A stretch of 64,000 nucleotides of DNA from Pseudomonadota bacterium (GTDB lineage: Bacteria > Desulfobacterota > Desulfovibrionia > Desulfovibrionales > Desulfomicrobiaceae), in NCBI GenBank assembly GCA_023393525.1, contig JAEWKZ010000024.1:1-64000 (forward strand), in the 5' to 3' direction. The first letter of the stretch is position 1. Each line of letters opens with the position of its first letter. A program made the position numbers and the translations under genes. Positions 8,178 to 17,277 of this stretch are shown in pieces. A model generated the notes under the pieces. It made no database searches and was not told where the DNA came from. It saw only the letters and a program-made list of their open reading frames with translations.

Positions 8178-8900
8178 TCACAGAGCATCATCCCCCTGCC
8201 GCCACTTGGTCCAGGCCGGCAGATTCTCCCAGGCGCCGCGCATGCGGCCCTCGTGGTCGTCGGTCAGGGGATCGAGCGAACGCAGGGCCGCCTTGAAGGC
8301 CGGACCGTGATTGCGGTGCTCCACGTGGCAAAGCTCATGCAGGACGACATTGCGGACCAGCGGCGCGGGCAGAAAAAGCAGCTTGGCGTTCAGGCTGATG
8401 GTGAACCGCGCCGAGCAACTGCCCCAGCGCCCGCTCTGGTTGCGCACCTGCACGCCGCCTATGGGCACCCCGTGATGCGCGGCCAGTTCCCGGCAAAAGG
8501 GAACAAGATGCGTCTTGCCCAGATCCACCAGCCACATCTGCAACAAAAGGGGCCCGGCTCCGATTTGTCCGGGCGGCAGAAAAACGCGCAGTCCGTCCTC
8601 CTTTGCATGCAACTCGGCGCGGGGGCCTTCCTCGTAGTCTACGGAAAAGCGACGGTCCAGAAAACCCAGCCGGATTTCAGCGGGAAGCGGATTCTGCCCC
8701 GGAGCCTCCCCCCTGTTTTTGAGTTCGTCCAGGCGGGTCAGAAGCCACTCCCGATGGCGCTCCAGGATGGAAGGCACTTCGGAGGACGAGACGCGGTACG
8801 GCAGTACGACCTCGATCCCGCGGCAGGAGCGCATCTTGAGCCAGACCTTGCGGGCTCGCGGGCTGCGGGTCACGGTGACGGGAATGGATTGCCAGAGCAT
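8178..8900 (-). CDS. YgjP-like zinc metallopeptidase (DUF45, WLM/SprT-like)
   Basis: The 240-residue protein carries the zinc-protease signature HELCHVEHRNH (HExxH with a third histidine three residues later), preceded by the family motif RWGSCS. The middle also holds the conserved FLPAPLVRNVVLHE strand-helix. DUF45/YgjP proteins are single-domain zincin-fold peptidases related to SprT and Wss1, and their substrates are mostly undefined. There is no signal peptide, so it is cytoplasmic. The ATG at 8900 lacks a strong ribosome-binding site. It is transcribed in the same direction as the lipoprotein gene 41 bases downstream. Confidence 0.85.
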   Translation of the reverse strand: MLWQSIPVTVTRSPRARKVWLKMRSCRGIEVVLPYRVSSSEVPSILERHREWLLTRLDELKNRGEAPGQNPLPAEIRLGFLDRRFSVDYEEGPRAELHAKEDGLRVFLPPGQIGAGPLLLQMWLVDLGKTHLVPFCRELAAHHGVPIGGVQVRNQSGRWGSCSARFTISLNAKLLFLPAPLVRNVVLHELCHVEHRNHGPAFKAALRSLDPLTDDHEGRMRGAWENLPAWTKWRQGDDAL

Positions 8901-8933
8901 AAACGAAAAGGGCGGCTTGCGCCGCCCCCCTTC

Positions 8934-11900
8934 TTACCAGATGTTTTCGCGTTGAGACGCCAAGGCCTTGGCCTGCTCGTCAAAACCCGAGAATCCGGCC
9001 TGATGCAGGGCATCGAGGACCGTGACCTCCCAATCCCAGTTGGCGTAGATGACCGGCTTGTGGAAAATGCTGCGGAAGGACGCCAGCTCCTGACGGTAGA
9101 AATCCTCCTTCACGCTGCCCAGGTTGGACTGCAACTGCTCGTGCAGGCGGGCCAGCTCCCCTTCGTACCAATCCATGAGATCGGGTCCGGAGGTGTTCTT
9201 CTTGAGGATGTGCTCATAGCGGTTCTCGGCCAGCAGCATGTGCAGGCGTTCCAGATGCTGCTCCTTGAGCCATGCGCCGAGACCGGAGAGCGGGATGTTC
9301 TCGGCCTCGACCTCGGCCACGTCGAACTTGGTCTGCTGGTAGGTGTCCGGCACGACGGAGGCCGAGACGATGCCCGCGATGCAGACCAGGCCGCGGATGA
9401 TCTTGGAGTTGGACACGCCCTGGCCGCAGAAGCCGACCTTCTTGCCGAATTTCTGGCCGGTGAAGATGGTGGTCAGGATGGCCCACACCACCGCCGGGTC
9501 CTCTTCGTCATAGATGTGGCGCAGACGCGCGTTGTCGCGGTCCGTTCCCAGCACGAGCTGGGTCATGTCGTTGGAGCCGATGGAGAACCCGTCGAATTCC
9601 TTGATGAATTCCTTGGCCAGCACCGCGTTGCTGGGGATCTCGGACATGAGGATGATCTTGAGGCCAGAATCTCCGGACTGGATGTTGTGCACCTGCTGCA
9701 AATACCGCTTCATGGAACGCGCCTCTTCCAGGGTGCGCACGAAGGGCAGCATCAGGTGCAGGTTCACGCCGCCGAACGCGCCGCGCGCCAGCTTGAAGGC
9801 TTCAAGCTCCCAGTCGTGGATGTTGCGGGAAACGCCGCGATATCCAAGCATGGGATTGTCCTCGTGGCCCTCGAACAGAATGCCGCCCAGGAGGTTGCGG
9901 TACTCGTTGGTCTTGTAGTCCGTGGTGCGGTAGACGATGGTCTTGCCGTGGAAGGCCATGGAGAAGAGGGCCAGACCCTGGGCCAGGGACTGGATGTAGA
10001 GTTCCTTGCCACTGCGGTAACCGCGCGACTTCAAAATCTCGCGGATCTTCTCGGGCAGGGTGCGGACAGTGTCCATCTCCTGTTGCAGGCCGACCTTCTT
10101 GGCCACATCCTCGCGCATGGCGGAGATTTTTTCCAGGGTGGAGACGATGACCGGATCGCGTTCGATGCGGCCCACGTCGCGGGAGATGGCTTCCTGCAGT
10201 TCGAGACGGCGGCGCTGGGACTGGGGGTCGGCGCCGAGCAGTTCCAGTTCGTCGGCGTAGCCCATGATGACAGAGACATGGTCGCGAAGATTGTGCGATG
10301 TTTTGAGCACTTCGAAGCGCTGGGTTGCGAATTCCAGGTGCTCGTCGAGCTTCTTGTCAAGTTCGCGCAGCTGGCGATGGATGGCCAGGACCTCGTCCGT
10401 GCCCTTGGCCCCTTCCTTCTCGGTCAGCTCCTCCATCTTGCGCGCCAGGCCGGTGACGATACCCACGTAGCTGCGCAGCTTGATGTCCAGGGAGACGATG
10501 CCCGCCGCCATCTGTTCGAACACGATCTTGGTCAGGTCGTTTTCCAGGATTTCGAGCTTGGTGCCGACCACCGACTCCAACGTGCCCAGATCGTAGGCTT
10601 CCAGGGCCAGGGGATGGACGCCGATGTTGCCGAGCATGAACTCGGCACGCAAGAGGCCGACCTCGAAATCGGGCACTTCGCGCAGCCGCGACAGGAACAG
10701 GGACTGCCCCACATCGGCCAGAATCAGTCCGACCTTGGTCTTCGTGGCCGGAAGCTGGCTGACGTCGATCTCGCCGCCCACGTCGATGAGAGGCAGAAGC
10801 CCCCGGTAGACCTTGCCGCGGGAGCCGTCCACGGTCACTTCATGGCCGTCCAGGGTGCGCAGCTTCTCCAGGCGCTTGATGCCGATGACGGCGGGAATGC
10901 CCAGCTCGCGGGAGGTGATGGCGGCATGGCTGGTGTCGCCGCCGGCGTCGGCCATGATGGCCGAGGCGATGCGCATGCCCGGCACCATGTCCGGGTCGGT
11001 GCGTTCGGCGGCCAGGATGTTGCCTTTGCTGATCTTGTTCAGTTCCAGGGCGGAGCGCAGGTAGCGCACCAATCCCTGGCCCGCGCCGCGGGACGCGCCG
11101 TTGCCTTCGAGCAGCACTTCGGCTTCCTTGGCGGCGGACGGGTCCACTTCCTTGCGGCGCATGAAAATGGTGTGGGGATGATGCTCCAGATCCTCGTTCC
11201 AGCGGGTCTCGGGACGGGCCTGCACGAACCAGAGGCGGTCCCACTGGTCGATGCAGAATTCGGAATCCATGATCATGCCGCCGTAGCCCTTGCTGATGCA
11301 GCGCACGCCCTTGGCCACGGATTCGGCCTGGGCCAGGGACAGGGACCAGCGATAGGCCATGTCCTCGGCCACGGCTTCGACCTTGGTGCCACGCCCGGAC
11401 TCCTTGTAGACGATGCGCTTGTCCTTGCAGCCCATGTAGCGGATGACGATCTCCTGACCGTCCTCGCGCTGGAACACGTAGAATTTGTCGGGAGTGACCA
11501 GGCCGCTGACCACGGCCTCGCCCAGGCCGTAGCTGGCGTCGATGGACACGAGATCGTTGCGCGACGTGCCGCGGCACCCGGTGGATGTGTCGGCGGAGAA
11601 GGCCGTGCCGGAGATGACCGGGTTGATCATGCGCATGATGCACACGGACAGGGAGGTGTTCTCGATGGCCCATTCCTGCTTGGCCTTGATGGCGATGGAG
11701 TCGTCGCCGGTCTGTTCGGCCTTGGCCACGGCGTCGAGGATGGCCTCGCGGCGGTAGGTCATGGAGCGCAGGTTGTAGGCCGAGGCGCAATCCCAGTGAT
11801 AGGCCTGGACCACGTAATTGTCGCCGACGATATTGAGATAGGTGTCCTGAAGGCCGGCGAAAGCCTTCTTGCGGCTGTCCTCGCCGGCGGCGGAGGAACG

Positions 11901-12527
11901 GACGGCCACGGGCTCGTTCTCGAGACCCGCTTCCTTGCAGATGTCGAGGTAGGCTCCGCGCACGGCCTCGGACACTTCCTTGGGCAGGTCCACGGACAGG
12001 ATCGCGGCCTGCACCAGCACGGAACGCTTGCGCAGCTGATCGATGCCCTCCGGCGAAACGGCGAAGCCCTCGACCACGTTGTTGACGAAGGTGCGCAGGC
12101 GGATCAGGGTACCTTCCTGCTTCTTGGCGGCCTCCTTCACGTCGAGGGCGATCTTGCGGACGAACTTCTGCAAGAACTCAGAATCCTTGTTGATTTCGGC
12201 GTCGGTCCAGTCCATGGCGTCGTAGGCCTTGTCCACGGAATTGCGGACCAGGGCGGCGTTGACCTTGGTTTCGTCAAGGAGCTTATGAAAGGCTATGGAG
12301 GAGATGGCCCGGAATTGCGGAGCCCTGATGCCCTCTATGGTGCTGATGATGGCGGTGTTGTAGTTCTTGCCGCCGACCAGAAGCTCGGCGTCCTCGCCAA
12401 TGGTCACGATGTCCTTGCCGGTCAGGACGAGCTGCTTCTGAATCCGCTCTATCCCGTCCGCAGTCGTCGCGGCCTCCGCAGACACTTCGGCTTTCTTCTT
12501 GGGACTCTTTTTGTCGCTCTCAGCCAT
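8934..12527 (-). CDS. PEP/pyruvate-binding enzyme, phosphoenolpyruvate-synthase-like, with a helical insertion
   Basis: This 1,197-residue enzyme has the PEP synthase order. An N-terminal ATP-grasp domain contains VAVRSSAAGEDS and ends WFVQARPETRW. A swivelling phosphohistidine domain holds GGDTSHAAITSRELG near residue 530. A C-terminal PEP-binding barrel has GLLRAEFML, NPMLGYRG, SIGSNDMTQL and the catalytic CGQGVSN cysteine. Such enzymes make PEP from pyruvate and ATP. The barrel is interrupted between about residues 650 and 830 by a charged, helical segment (roughly 150 residues more than in E. coli PpsA). The N-terminus also differs from PpsA, so the exact reaction should be checked. Its neighbour is pyruvate carboxylase, which suggests a joint role at the pyruvate/PEP/oxaloacetate node. 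Confidence 0.85.
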   Translation of the reverse strand: MAESDKKSPKKKAEVSAEAATTADGIERIQKQLVLTGKDIVTIGEDAELLVGGKNYNTAIISTIEGIRAPQFRAISSIAFHKLLDETKVNAALVRNSVDKAYDAMDWTDAEINKDSEFLQKFVRKIALDVKEAAKKQEGTLIRLRTFVNNVVEGFAVSPEGIDQLRKRSVLVQAAILSVDLPKEVSEAVRGAYLDICKEAGLENEPVAVRSSAAGEDSRKKAFAGLQDTYLNIVGDNYVVQAYHWDCASAYNLRSMTYRREAILDAVAKAEQTGDDSIAIKAKQEWAIENTSLSVCIMRMINPVISGTAFSADTSTGCRGTSRNDLVSIDASYGLGEAVVSGLVTPDKFYVFQREDGQEIVIRYMGCKDKRIVYKESGRGTKVEAVAEDMAYRWSLSLAQAESVAKGVRCISKGYGGMIMDSEFCIDQWDRLWFVQARPETRWNEDLEHHPHTIFMRRKEVDPSAAKEAEVLLEGNGASRGAGQGLVRYLRSALELNKISKGNILAAERTDPDMVPGMRIASAIMADAGGDTSHAAITSRELGIPAVIGIKRLEKLRTLDGHEVTVDGSRGKVYRGLLPLIDVGGEIDVSQLPATKTKVGLILADVGQSLFLSRLREVPDFEVGLLRAEFMLGNIGVHPLALEAYDLGTLESVVGTKLEILENDLTKIVFEQMAAGIVSLDIKLRSYVGIVTGLARKMEELTEKEGAKGTDEVLAIHRQLRELDKKLDEHLEFATQRFEVLKTSHNLRDHVSVIMGYADELELLGADPQSQRRRLELQEAISRDVGRIERDPVIVSTLEKISAMREDVAKKVGLQQEMDTVRTLPEKIREILKSRGYRSGKELYIQSLAQGLALFSMAFHGKTIVYRTTDYKTNEYRNLLGGILFEGHEDNPMLGYRGVSRNIHDWELEAFKLARGAFGGVNLHLMLPFVRTLEEARSMKRYLQQVHNIQSGDSGLKIILMSEIPSNAVLAKEFIKEFDGFSIGSNDMTQLVLGTDRDNARLRHIYDEEDPAVVWAILTTIFTGQKFGKKVGFCGQGVSNSKIIRGLVCIAGIVSASVVPDTYQQTKFDVAEVEAENIPLSGLGAWLKEQHLERLHMLLAENRYEHILKKNTSGPDLMDWYEGELARLHEQLQSNLGSVKEDFYRQELASFRSIFHKPVIYANWDWEVTVLDALHQAGFSGFDEQAKALASQRENIW

Positions 12528-12694
12528 CTTCTCCTCCTCTTCGTGCGCAAATCGAAAACAATTGTGATCGCCCCGAAAAAAACAGGGCCTGGGTACATGC
12601 CGACGAGTCAGTACGTCAACAACACTGAGCCTTCATGACACGAAAATAATATCTGCAAAAGTTCTTGACAGAAAAGAACAGGCCACAACCTGCC

Positions 12695-15600
12695 CTAGAC
12701 CTTCTGGCCGCAGGACGGACAGAACTTGAAATCGTCCCTGGTCACCGGAGCGGCGCAGGTCGGACATTTCCGGGGGGCAGGCACCAGTTCGACCAGAAGC
12801 TCCCCTTCCTTGACCGGCACCATTTTCTTGTCTTCCTGATAGTCGGCGAATTTGAGTACGCGCTCGACCATGCCGTCCACCGGTGCAAGAATGGATTTTT
12901 CCTGTTTCATGATGGAAATGTTGAAAAGCTCCTCGCCCTTCTTGACCATGTCCCCGGGCTTGACGTGCACGACCCACAGATCGCCGTTGGACGGTGAGCC
13001 CACATGGTACGGATTGCGGGAGTCGGCCATCTCCACCCCGGTGTCGTCCTTGCCCACGGCCTCGGCCACCTTGACCTGGGCGGAAAAGGATTCCGAATCA
13101 AGGGAATAGGACACAAGGCTCATGCCGTGGTCGTCCGGGCGGGAGATGTGCTGCATGGTCAGGACGTGGTGCTTGCCCTGGCTGTCCTTGAACATGACCT
13201 CGTCCCCGGCTTTGAGCCCCTCGAACCAGACATGCAGCGGCAGACGGTTGCAGTCGCCGAACTTGCCCACGAACTTGATGGTGTTCAGGGCGTCGCCGGG
13301 ATGGTTGAGGTACATTATCAGTTCCTCTTCCGTGGGAATCCGTCCGATGTGCTCGGCCAGGCTCTGCTGCTCCCTGGGCACGTCCACGTCCAAGAGGGTC
13401 GTCAGCGGAGAGGATTCGGTGCGCCGGGAAATGGCTTCGCGATACTCCGGCCCGAAGGCGGACTCGTAGACCCAATCCGGCGGGAAGCCCAGCGGCAGGC
13501 GTCCGAACTTGCCCAGAAGCAGGTCCCGGAACGCATCGTTGGCATCCAGATAGATATTGAGCCGCTCGGCGCGGATCTCATCGGTGAGCATCTCCTCGGG
13601 CAGGGTCACAACCTGGTCGAGCACCGCCAGAAGCCTGCGCACGCCACGGCGTCCGCCGCGCTTGTAGGCTCCGGTCACGGCCAGAAAGGCCGTGTTCCAG
13701 GTGATCTGGGAACCCGGGGTGACGTCGTGGTAGCGCACGATCTTGCGGATTCCGGCCAGGAACTTGAGCATGAACGGCAGCAGGTGGATGTAGCCCTGCT
13801 TCATGGCCCCTTCCTGGGACGAGGATGTCGCGCCGCCGGGCATGCCGTGCTCGATGACGTCGTAATCGATGCCCTGGAAGTACGGGGCGGTGTAGCGGTC
13901 GTAGTAGGGCATGATCTGCTTGAGCACGAAGCCCGTGGTGCGGATCATGTCCTTATTGAGGTTGGTCTTGAGGCCCAGTTCCTCGATGTAGGCCGCCGTG
14001 GAGAGCACTTCGCCCTGGCCGTACCAGCGCACGGAAGCGCCGATGGCCGTGTCCACGATGTGCGCACCGGCCTTGGCGGCCGCGGCCACGGCCGGCACGA
14101 ACAGGCCGTCGGTGTAGTGGCGGTGCGCATGGATGACCAGCTCCGGGTAGGCCTTGCGGATGGCCTGCACCAGTTCGGTCATGAACACGGGCGGGCAGAC
14201 CCCGGCCATGTCCTTGAGGCCCAGGATGATGAGCCGCTCGGCCTTCTTCTTGGAGCATCCGGCCACCTGGGCGGTCATATCGATGATCTCCTGCACCACG
14301 CCCAGATAATGGGGCACGTCGAAGCCCTTGGCGTAGGACAGGGAGATGGCCGGTTCCCAGATGTTCTTCTTCGAGTTCAGGGCCACCTCGGCAAAGGGAC
14401 GCATGTTCTCGACGTGATTCAAAAAGTCGAAGCAGCGGATGACGTCGTAATGCTCACAGATCATCTCTCCGGTGCGGCGCATGATGTTGCGGGGCTGCGG
14501 CTTGTACCCGAGCACGTTGGTGGAGCGGATGAGAATCTGCTTCAGGGTCTTGGGCGCGAACTCGTTCCATTCCCGGGCCTCGCTGAAGGGATAGGTCATG
14601 TTCGCGAGCATCGCGACATGGAAATGCGCCCCGCCGCCGTTCTCCAGGGAGAAGAATCCGCAGTTGTCAAGGTAGGGCCCGATGATGCGGTCCTCGGCCA
14701 GGCGGAAGCGGTTGCCGGAGTTGGACTGGGTGATGTCGCGGGTGGTGGTGTCCGAAAAATGGACATGATCGGAATCGCGGATGTAGGAAAGGATCGCGTC
14801 CCGGTCCCCGCGCGGGTAGGGATAGTGGTAATACTCCGGTTCGATGCCCGGCAGGGACGGCTTGAAGGCGTCCATGCGCTTGCCGTCGCGGGTGCGGTAC
14901 TCGCCGAGCTTGACGTGGGGGTTGTACCCGTAGGCGGAAATCTCCGCCACCAGCCGTGAAAGACGCACGGCCTCGGATTCCTTGTCCATGTAGATCATCA
15001 GCTCCGGCGCGCTGGACACGAACTTGGTGTCGTAGTCTCCGGCGCGGAAACGGGGATGGGCTATGATCTGGCGATGGAACTGAATGGTGGTCTTGATCCC
15101 GCCGATGATGTATTCGCCCAGGGCCCTTTCCAGAATCCCGAGCACCTTGTCCCACTGCGGGCCGTAGGCGATGAGCAGCGACGCGGCCGAGTCGTACTGG
15201 GACGGGAACTCGTACCCGCTGCACACGCACGAATCCACGCGCACGCCGGGTCCGCCGGGAGAGAGGTAACGCGTGATGCGACCGGCGTTGGGCGAGAAAT
15301 TGTTCTGCGGGTCCTCGCAGTTGACGCGGACCTGGATGGCGTGGCTCCTGGGCGTGCAGTTCCCGTCGTTGAGACGCAGCTTGGCGCCAAAGGCCACGGC
15401 GATCTGCTCCTCGACCAGATCGATGCCGTAGCGGCATTCGGTGATGCCGTGCTCGACCTGCAGACGGGTGTTGACCTCGATGAGATAGGGCCGCCCGTCG
15501 GGATCGACCAGGAATTCCACCGTGCACAGGGAATAGTAGCCCACGGCGCGGACCAGCTGGCGCGAATACTCCTTGAGCTGCTCGCGCAGTTCCTCGGTCA

Positions 15601-16387
15601 TGCCCGGCCAGGGGGACGGCGTGATCTCGACCAGCTTCTGGTGGTTGCGCTGCACCGTGCAGTCGCGCTCGTCGAAGGCGAAGACGTTGCCGTACTTGTC
15701 GGCGATGACCTGGATCTCGATGTGGCGGATGGAGGTCAGCAGGCGCTCCACGTACAGGCGCGGGTTGCCGAAGGAAGCCTGGGCCAAGGTCGAGGCCTTG
15801 ATGAAGGCGTCGGCCAGCTGATCCTCGCTGAACACCTCGTAGATGCCCCGTCCGCCGCCGCCGCCTTCGGCCTTGAGCATGACCGGCAGGCCGATCTCGG
15901 CGGCCACCCGCTTGGCCTCTTCCACGGACACCGCGCCTTCGGAGCCCGGCACCACGGGGATGCCCAGCTTCTGGGCCAGGGCCCGGACCTGCACCTTGTT
16001 GCCCAAGAGCCGCATGGCCTCGGAGGTGGGGCCGATGAAAATGATGCCCGCGTCGGCGCACTTGGTGGGAAAGGAGTCATCCTCGGAGGCGAATCCCCAA
16101 CCGGGATGGATGGCCACGACCCCCCTGGCCTTGGCCTTGGAGATGATCTTGTCTATGTCCAGATACGAACGCGAGTTTTCTCCAAGATGCAGAAGCTCTT
16201 GAGCGCCGGAGGTGAAAGGGGCGGTCTTGTCCACGTCCGTGGCAGTGATCATGGGCACGGCCTGGAAAACTTCCTTGATGGAGCGGACAATTCTTCTGGC
16301 GGGGATGCCGCGGTTGGCGACAAGAATCTTTTTGCCCCGAATCTCCCGGGCCACTTCTTCAAAACTGCGGGGAATCTGAGAACACAT
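12695..16387 (-). CDS. pyc: Pyruvate carboxylase with a C-terminal zinc ribbon
   Basis: A 1,230-residue single-chain biotin enzyme that converts pyruvate to oxaloacetate. An N-terminal biotin carboxylase domain (KILVANRGIPARR; GGGGGRGI; EVNTRLQVEH) is followed by a carboxyltransferase barrel (FSDTTTRDITQS; HAHRHYTDG), the PYC/OADA domain and a biotinyl domain. The biotin lysine is K1161 in IMKQEKS; the residue after it is Gln rather than the usual Met. After the biotinyl domain, an unusual tail (CPTCAAPVTRDDFKFCPSCG) has four cysteines spaced like a zinc ribbon. It starts 17 bases after birA, whose product would biotinylate it. Its stop lies 167 bases before the PEP-synthase-like gene. Confidence 0.95.
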   Translation of the reverse strand: MCSQIPRSFEEVAREIRGKKILVANRGIPARRIVRSIKEVFQAVPMITATDVDKTAPFTSGAQELLHLGENSRSYLDIDKIISKAKARGVVAIHPGWGFASEDDSFPTKCADAGIIFIGPTSEAMRLLGNKVQVRALAQKLGIPVVPGSEGAVSVEEAKRVAAEIGLPVMLKAEGGGGGRGIYEVFSEDQLADAFIKASTLAQASFGNPRLYVERLLTSIRHIEIQVIADKYGNVFAFDERDCTVQRNHQKLVEITPSPWPGMTEELREQLKEYSRQLVRAVGYYSLCTVEFLVDPDGRPYLIEVNTRLQVEHGITECRYGIDLVEEQIAVAFGAKLRLNDGNCTPRSHAIQVRVNCEDPQNNFSPNAGRITRYLSPGGPGVRVDSCVCSGYEFPSQYDSAASLLIAYGPQWDKVLGILERALGEYIIGGIKTTIQFHRQIIAHPRFRAGDYDTKFVSSAPELMIYMDKESEAVRLSRLVAEISAYGYNPHVKLGEYRTRDGKRMDAFKPSLPGIEPEYYHYPYPRGDRDAILSYIRDSDHVHFSDTTTRDITQSNSGNRFRLAEDRIIGPYLDNCGFFSLENGGGAHFHVAMLANMTYPFSEAREWNEFAPKTLKQILIRSTNVLGYKPQPRNIMRRTGEMICEHYDVIRCFDFLNHVENMRPFAEVALNSKKNIWEPAISLSYAKGFDVPHYLGVVQEIIDMTAQVAGCSKKKAERLIILGLKDMAGVCPPVFMTELVQAIRKAYPELVIHAHRHYTDGLFVPAVAAAAKAGAHIVDTAIGASVRWYGQGEVLSTAAYIEELGLKTNLNKDMIRTTGFVLKQIMPYYDRYTAPYFQGIDYDVIEHGMPGGATSSSQEGAMKQGYIHLLPFMLKFLAGIRKIVRYHDVTPGSQITWNTAFLAVTGAYKRGGRRGVRRLLAVLDQVVTLPEEMLTDEIRAERLNIYLDANDAFRDLLLGKFGRLPLGFPPDWVYESAFGPEYREAISRRTESSPLTTLLDVDVPREQQSLAEHIGRIPTEEELIMYLNHPGDALNTIKFVGKFGDCNRLPLHVWFEGLKAGDEVMFKDSQGKHHVLTMQHISRPDDHGMSLVSYSLDSESFSAQVKVAEAVGKDDTGVEMADSRNPYHVGSPSNGDLWVVHVKPGDMVKKGEELFNISIMKQEKSILAPVDGMVERVLKFADYQEDKKMVPVKEGELLVELVPAPRKCPTCAAPVTRDDFKFCPSCGQKV

Positions 16388-16404
16388 ATATTTCTCCGTA
16401 CGCG

Positions 16405-17253
16405 TTATATTTGACCTTCCGTGCAGTCCTCCGGACGCAGCGACCCCGAATGCAGAGTCCGCCTTCCGCCGTCCGTGAGCAGGATGACGCCGCCGTCCGG
16501 ACCGAGCCCCGCCAACGTACCGCGAACCGATGATCGATTGTCCGAAACACGCACCACGGCTCCGAGATAGGCTAAAAGAGGCTCGATTAACTGGGAAAAC
16601 TCCAGAGGGGTCGAATCAGAAAGTTCAATAGTGTAACGAAGGCGACCGGAATTCACAAGCCGTAACCACAGGCTAAAAATGGAAACCCCGCGCAGGGACG
16701 CGCCGAGGCTGGCGGCGGGACAGGCCCGGTCATTGCGCAGGCAGGCGTCCTCGGGGTTGGAGGCGATGTTGAGGCCGATCCCGGCCAGCAGCACATCCCC
16801 ACGCTCCTCGATCAGGATGCCGCCGACCTTGCGGCCATGCAGCAGAATGTCGTTGGGCCATTTCAGCCGCACGGGCAGGCCGACTTCGGCCAATCCAAGG
16901 CACATGACCCACCCCACCAGGATGGAGAGCATGCTCTGCCAGGGCGCGGGGGGCATGGGCAGCCGCCAGGCCGCGAACAGATTGCCGGGCCGCGAGATCC
17001 AGTTCCTGCGCATCTGCCCTCTTCCCGCCCACTGCCGGGTGGCCAGCACCGAATCCCAGGGATCGAGCAGCCCCTTTCCGGCCAGATGCATGGCCACATC
17101 CAGAGCCGAGGAGCACGGACCGCAGAGATGAACGCGTTCCCTCGGCGCGCTCGCTCCGGGCTCGCCGGACCCGAGAATCGCGGGCGCGTCCCCGTGTCCG
17201 ACGGAAAAGGCATCCGTCACGCCGGGAATGTCAGGAGTCCAGAGAATGGGCAT
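16405..17253 (-). CDS. birA: Biotin--protein ligase BirA (catalytic form, no DNA-binding domain)
   Basis: A 282-residue ligase that activates biotin as biotinyl-AMP and attaches it to the carrier lysine of carboxylases. Signature motifs are ATRQWAGRGQMRRNW (the biotinyl-AMP loop), KWPNDILL and KVGGILIE. There is no N-terminal helix-turn-helix, so it should not repress biotin genes as E. coli BirA does. It sits directly between cheR (24 bases upstream) and pyc (17 bases downstream), all on the minus strand. Pyruvate carboxylase is the obvious client. Confidence 0.93.
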   Translation of the reverse strand: MPILWTPDIPGVTDAFSVGHGDAPAILGSGEPGASAPRERVHLCGPCSSALDVAMHLAGKGLLDPWDSVLATRQWAGRGQMRRNWISRPGNLFAAWRLPMPPAPWQSMLSILVGWVMCLGLAEVGLPVRLKWPNDILLHGRKVGGILIEERGDVLLAGIGLNIASNPEDACLRNDRACPAASLGASLRGVSIFSLWLRLVNSGRLRYTIELSDSTPLEFSQLIEPLLAYLGAVVRVSDNRSSVRGTLAGLGPDGGVILLTDGGRRTLHSGSLRPEDCTEGQI

Positions 17254-17277
17254 GGTCTTTTTTCCGGGAAGAATCGA

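Noticed and set aside
7638..12638. A 1,666-codon open frame on the plus strand
   Set aside because: It is antisense to the PEP-synthase-like gene and results from the high GC third-position bias. No domain or ribosome-binding site supports it.
13004..16414. Long plus-strand frames opposite pyruvate carboxylase
   Set aside because: Antisense shadows rich in His, Gly and Leu; the minus-strand gene has complete conserved motifs.
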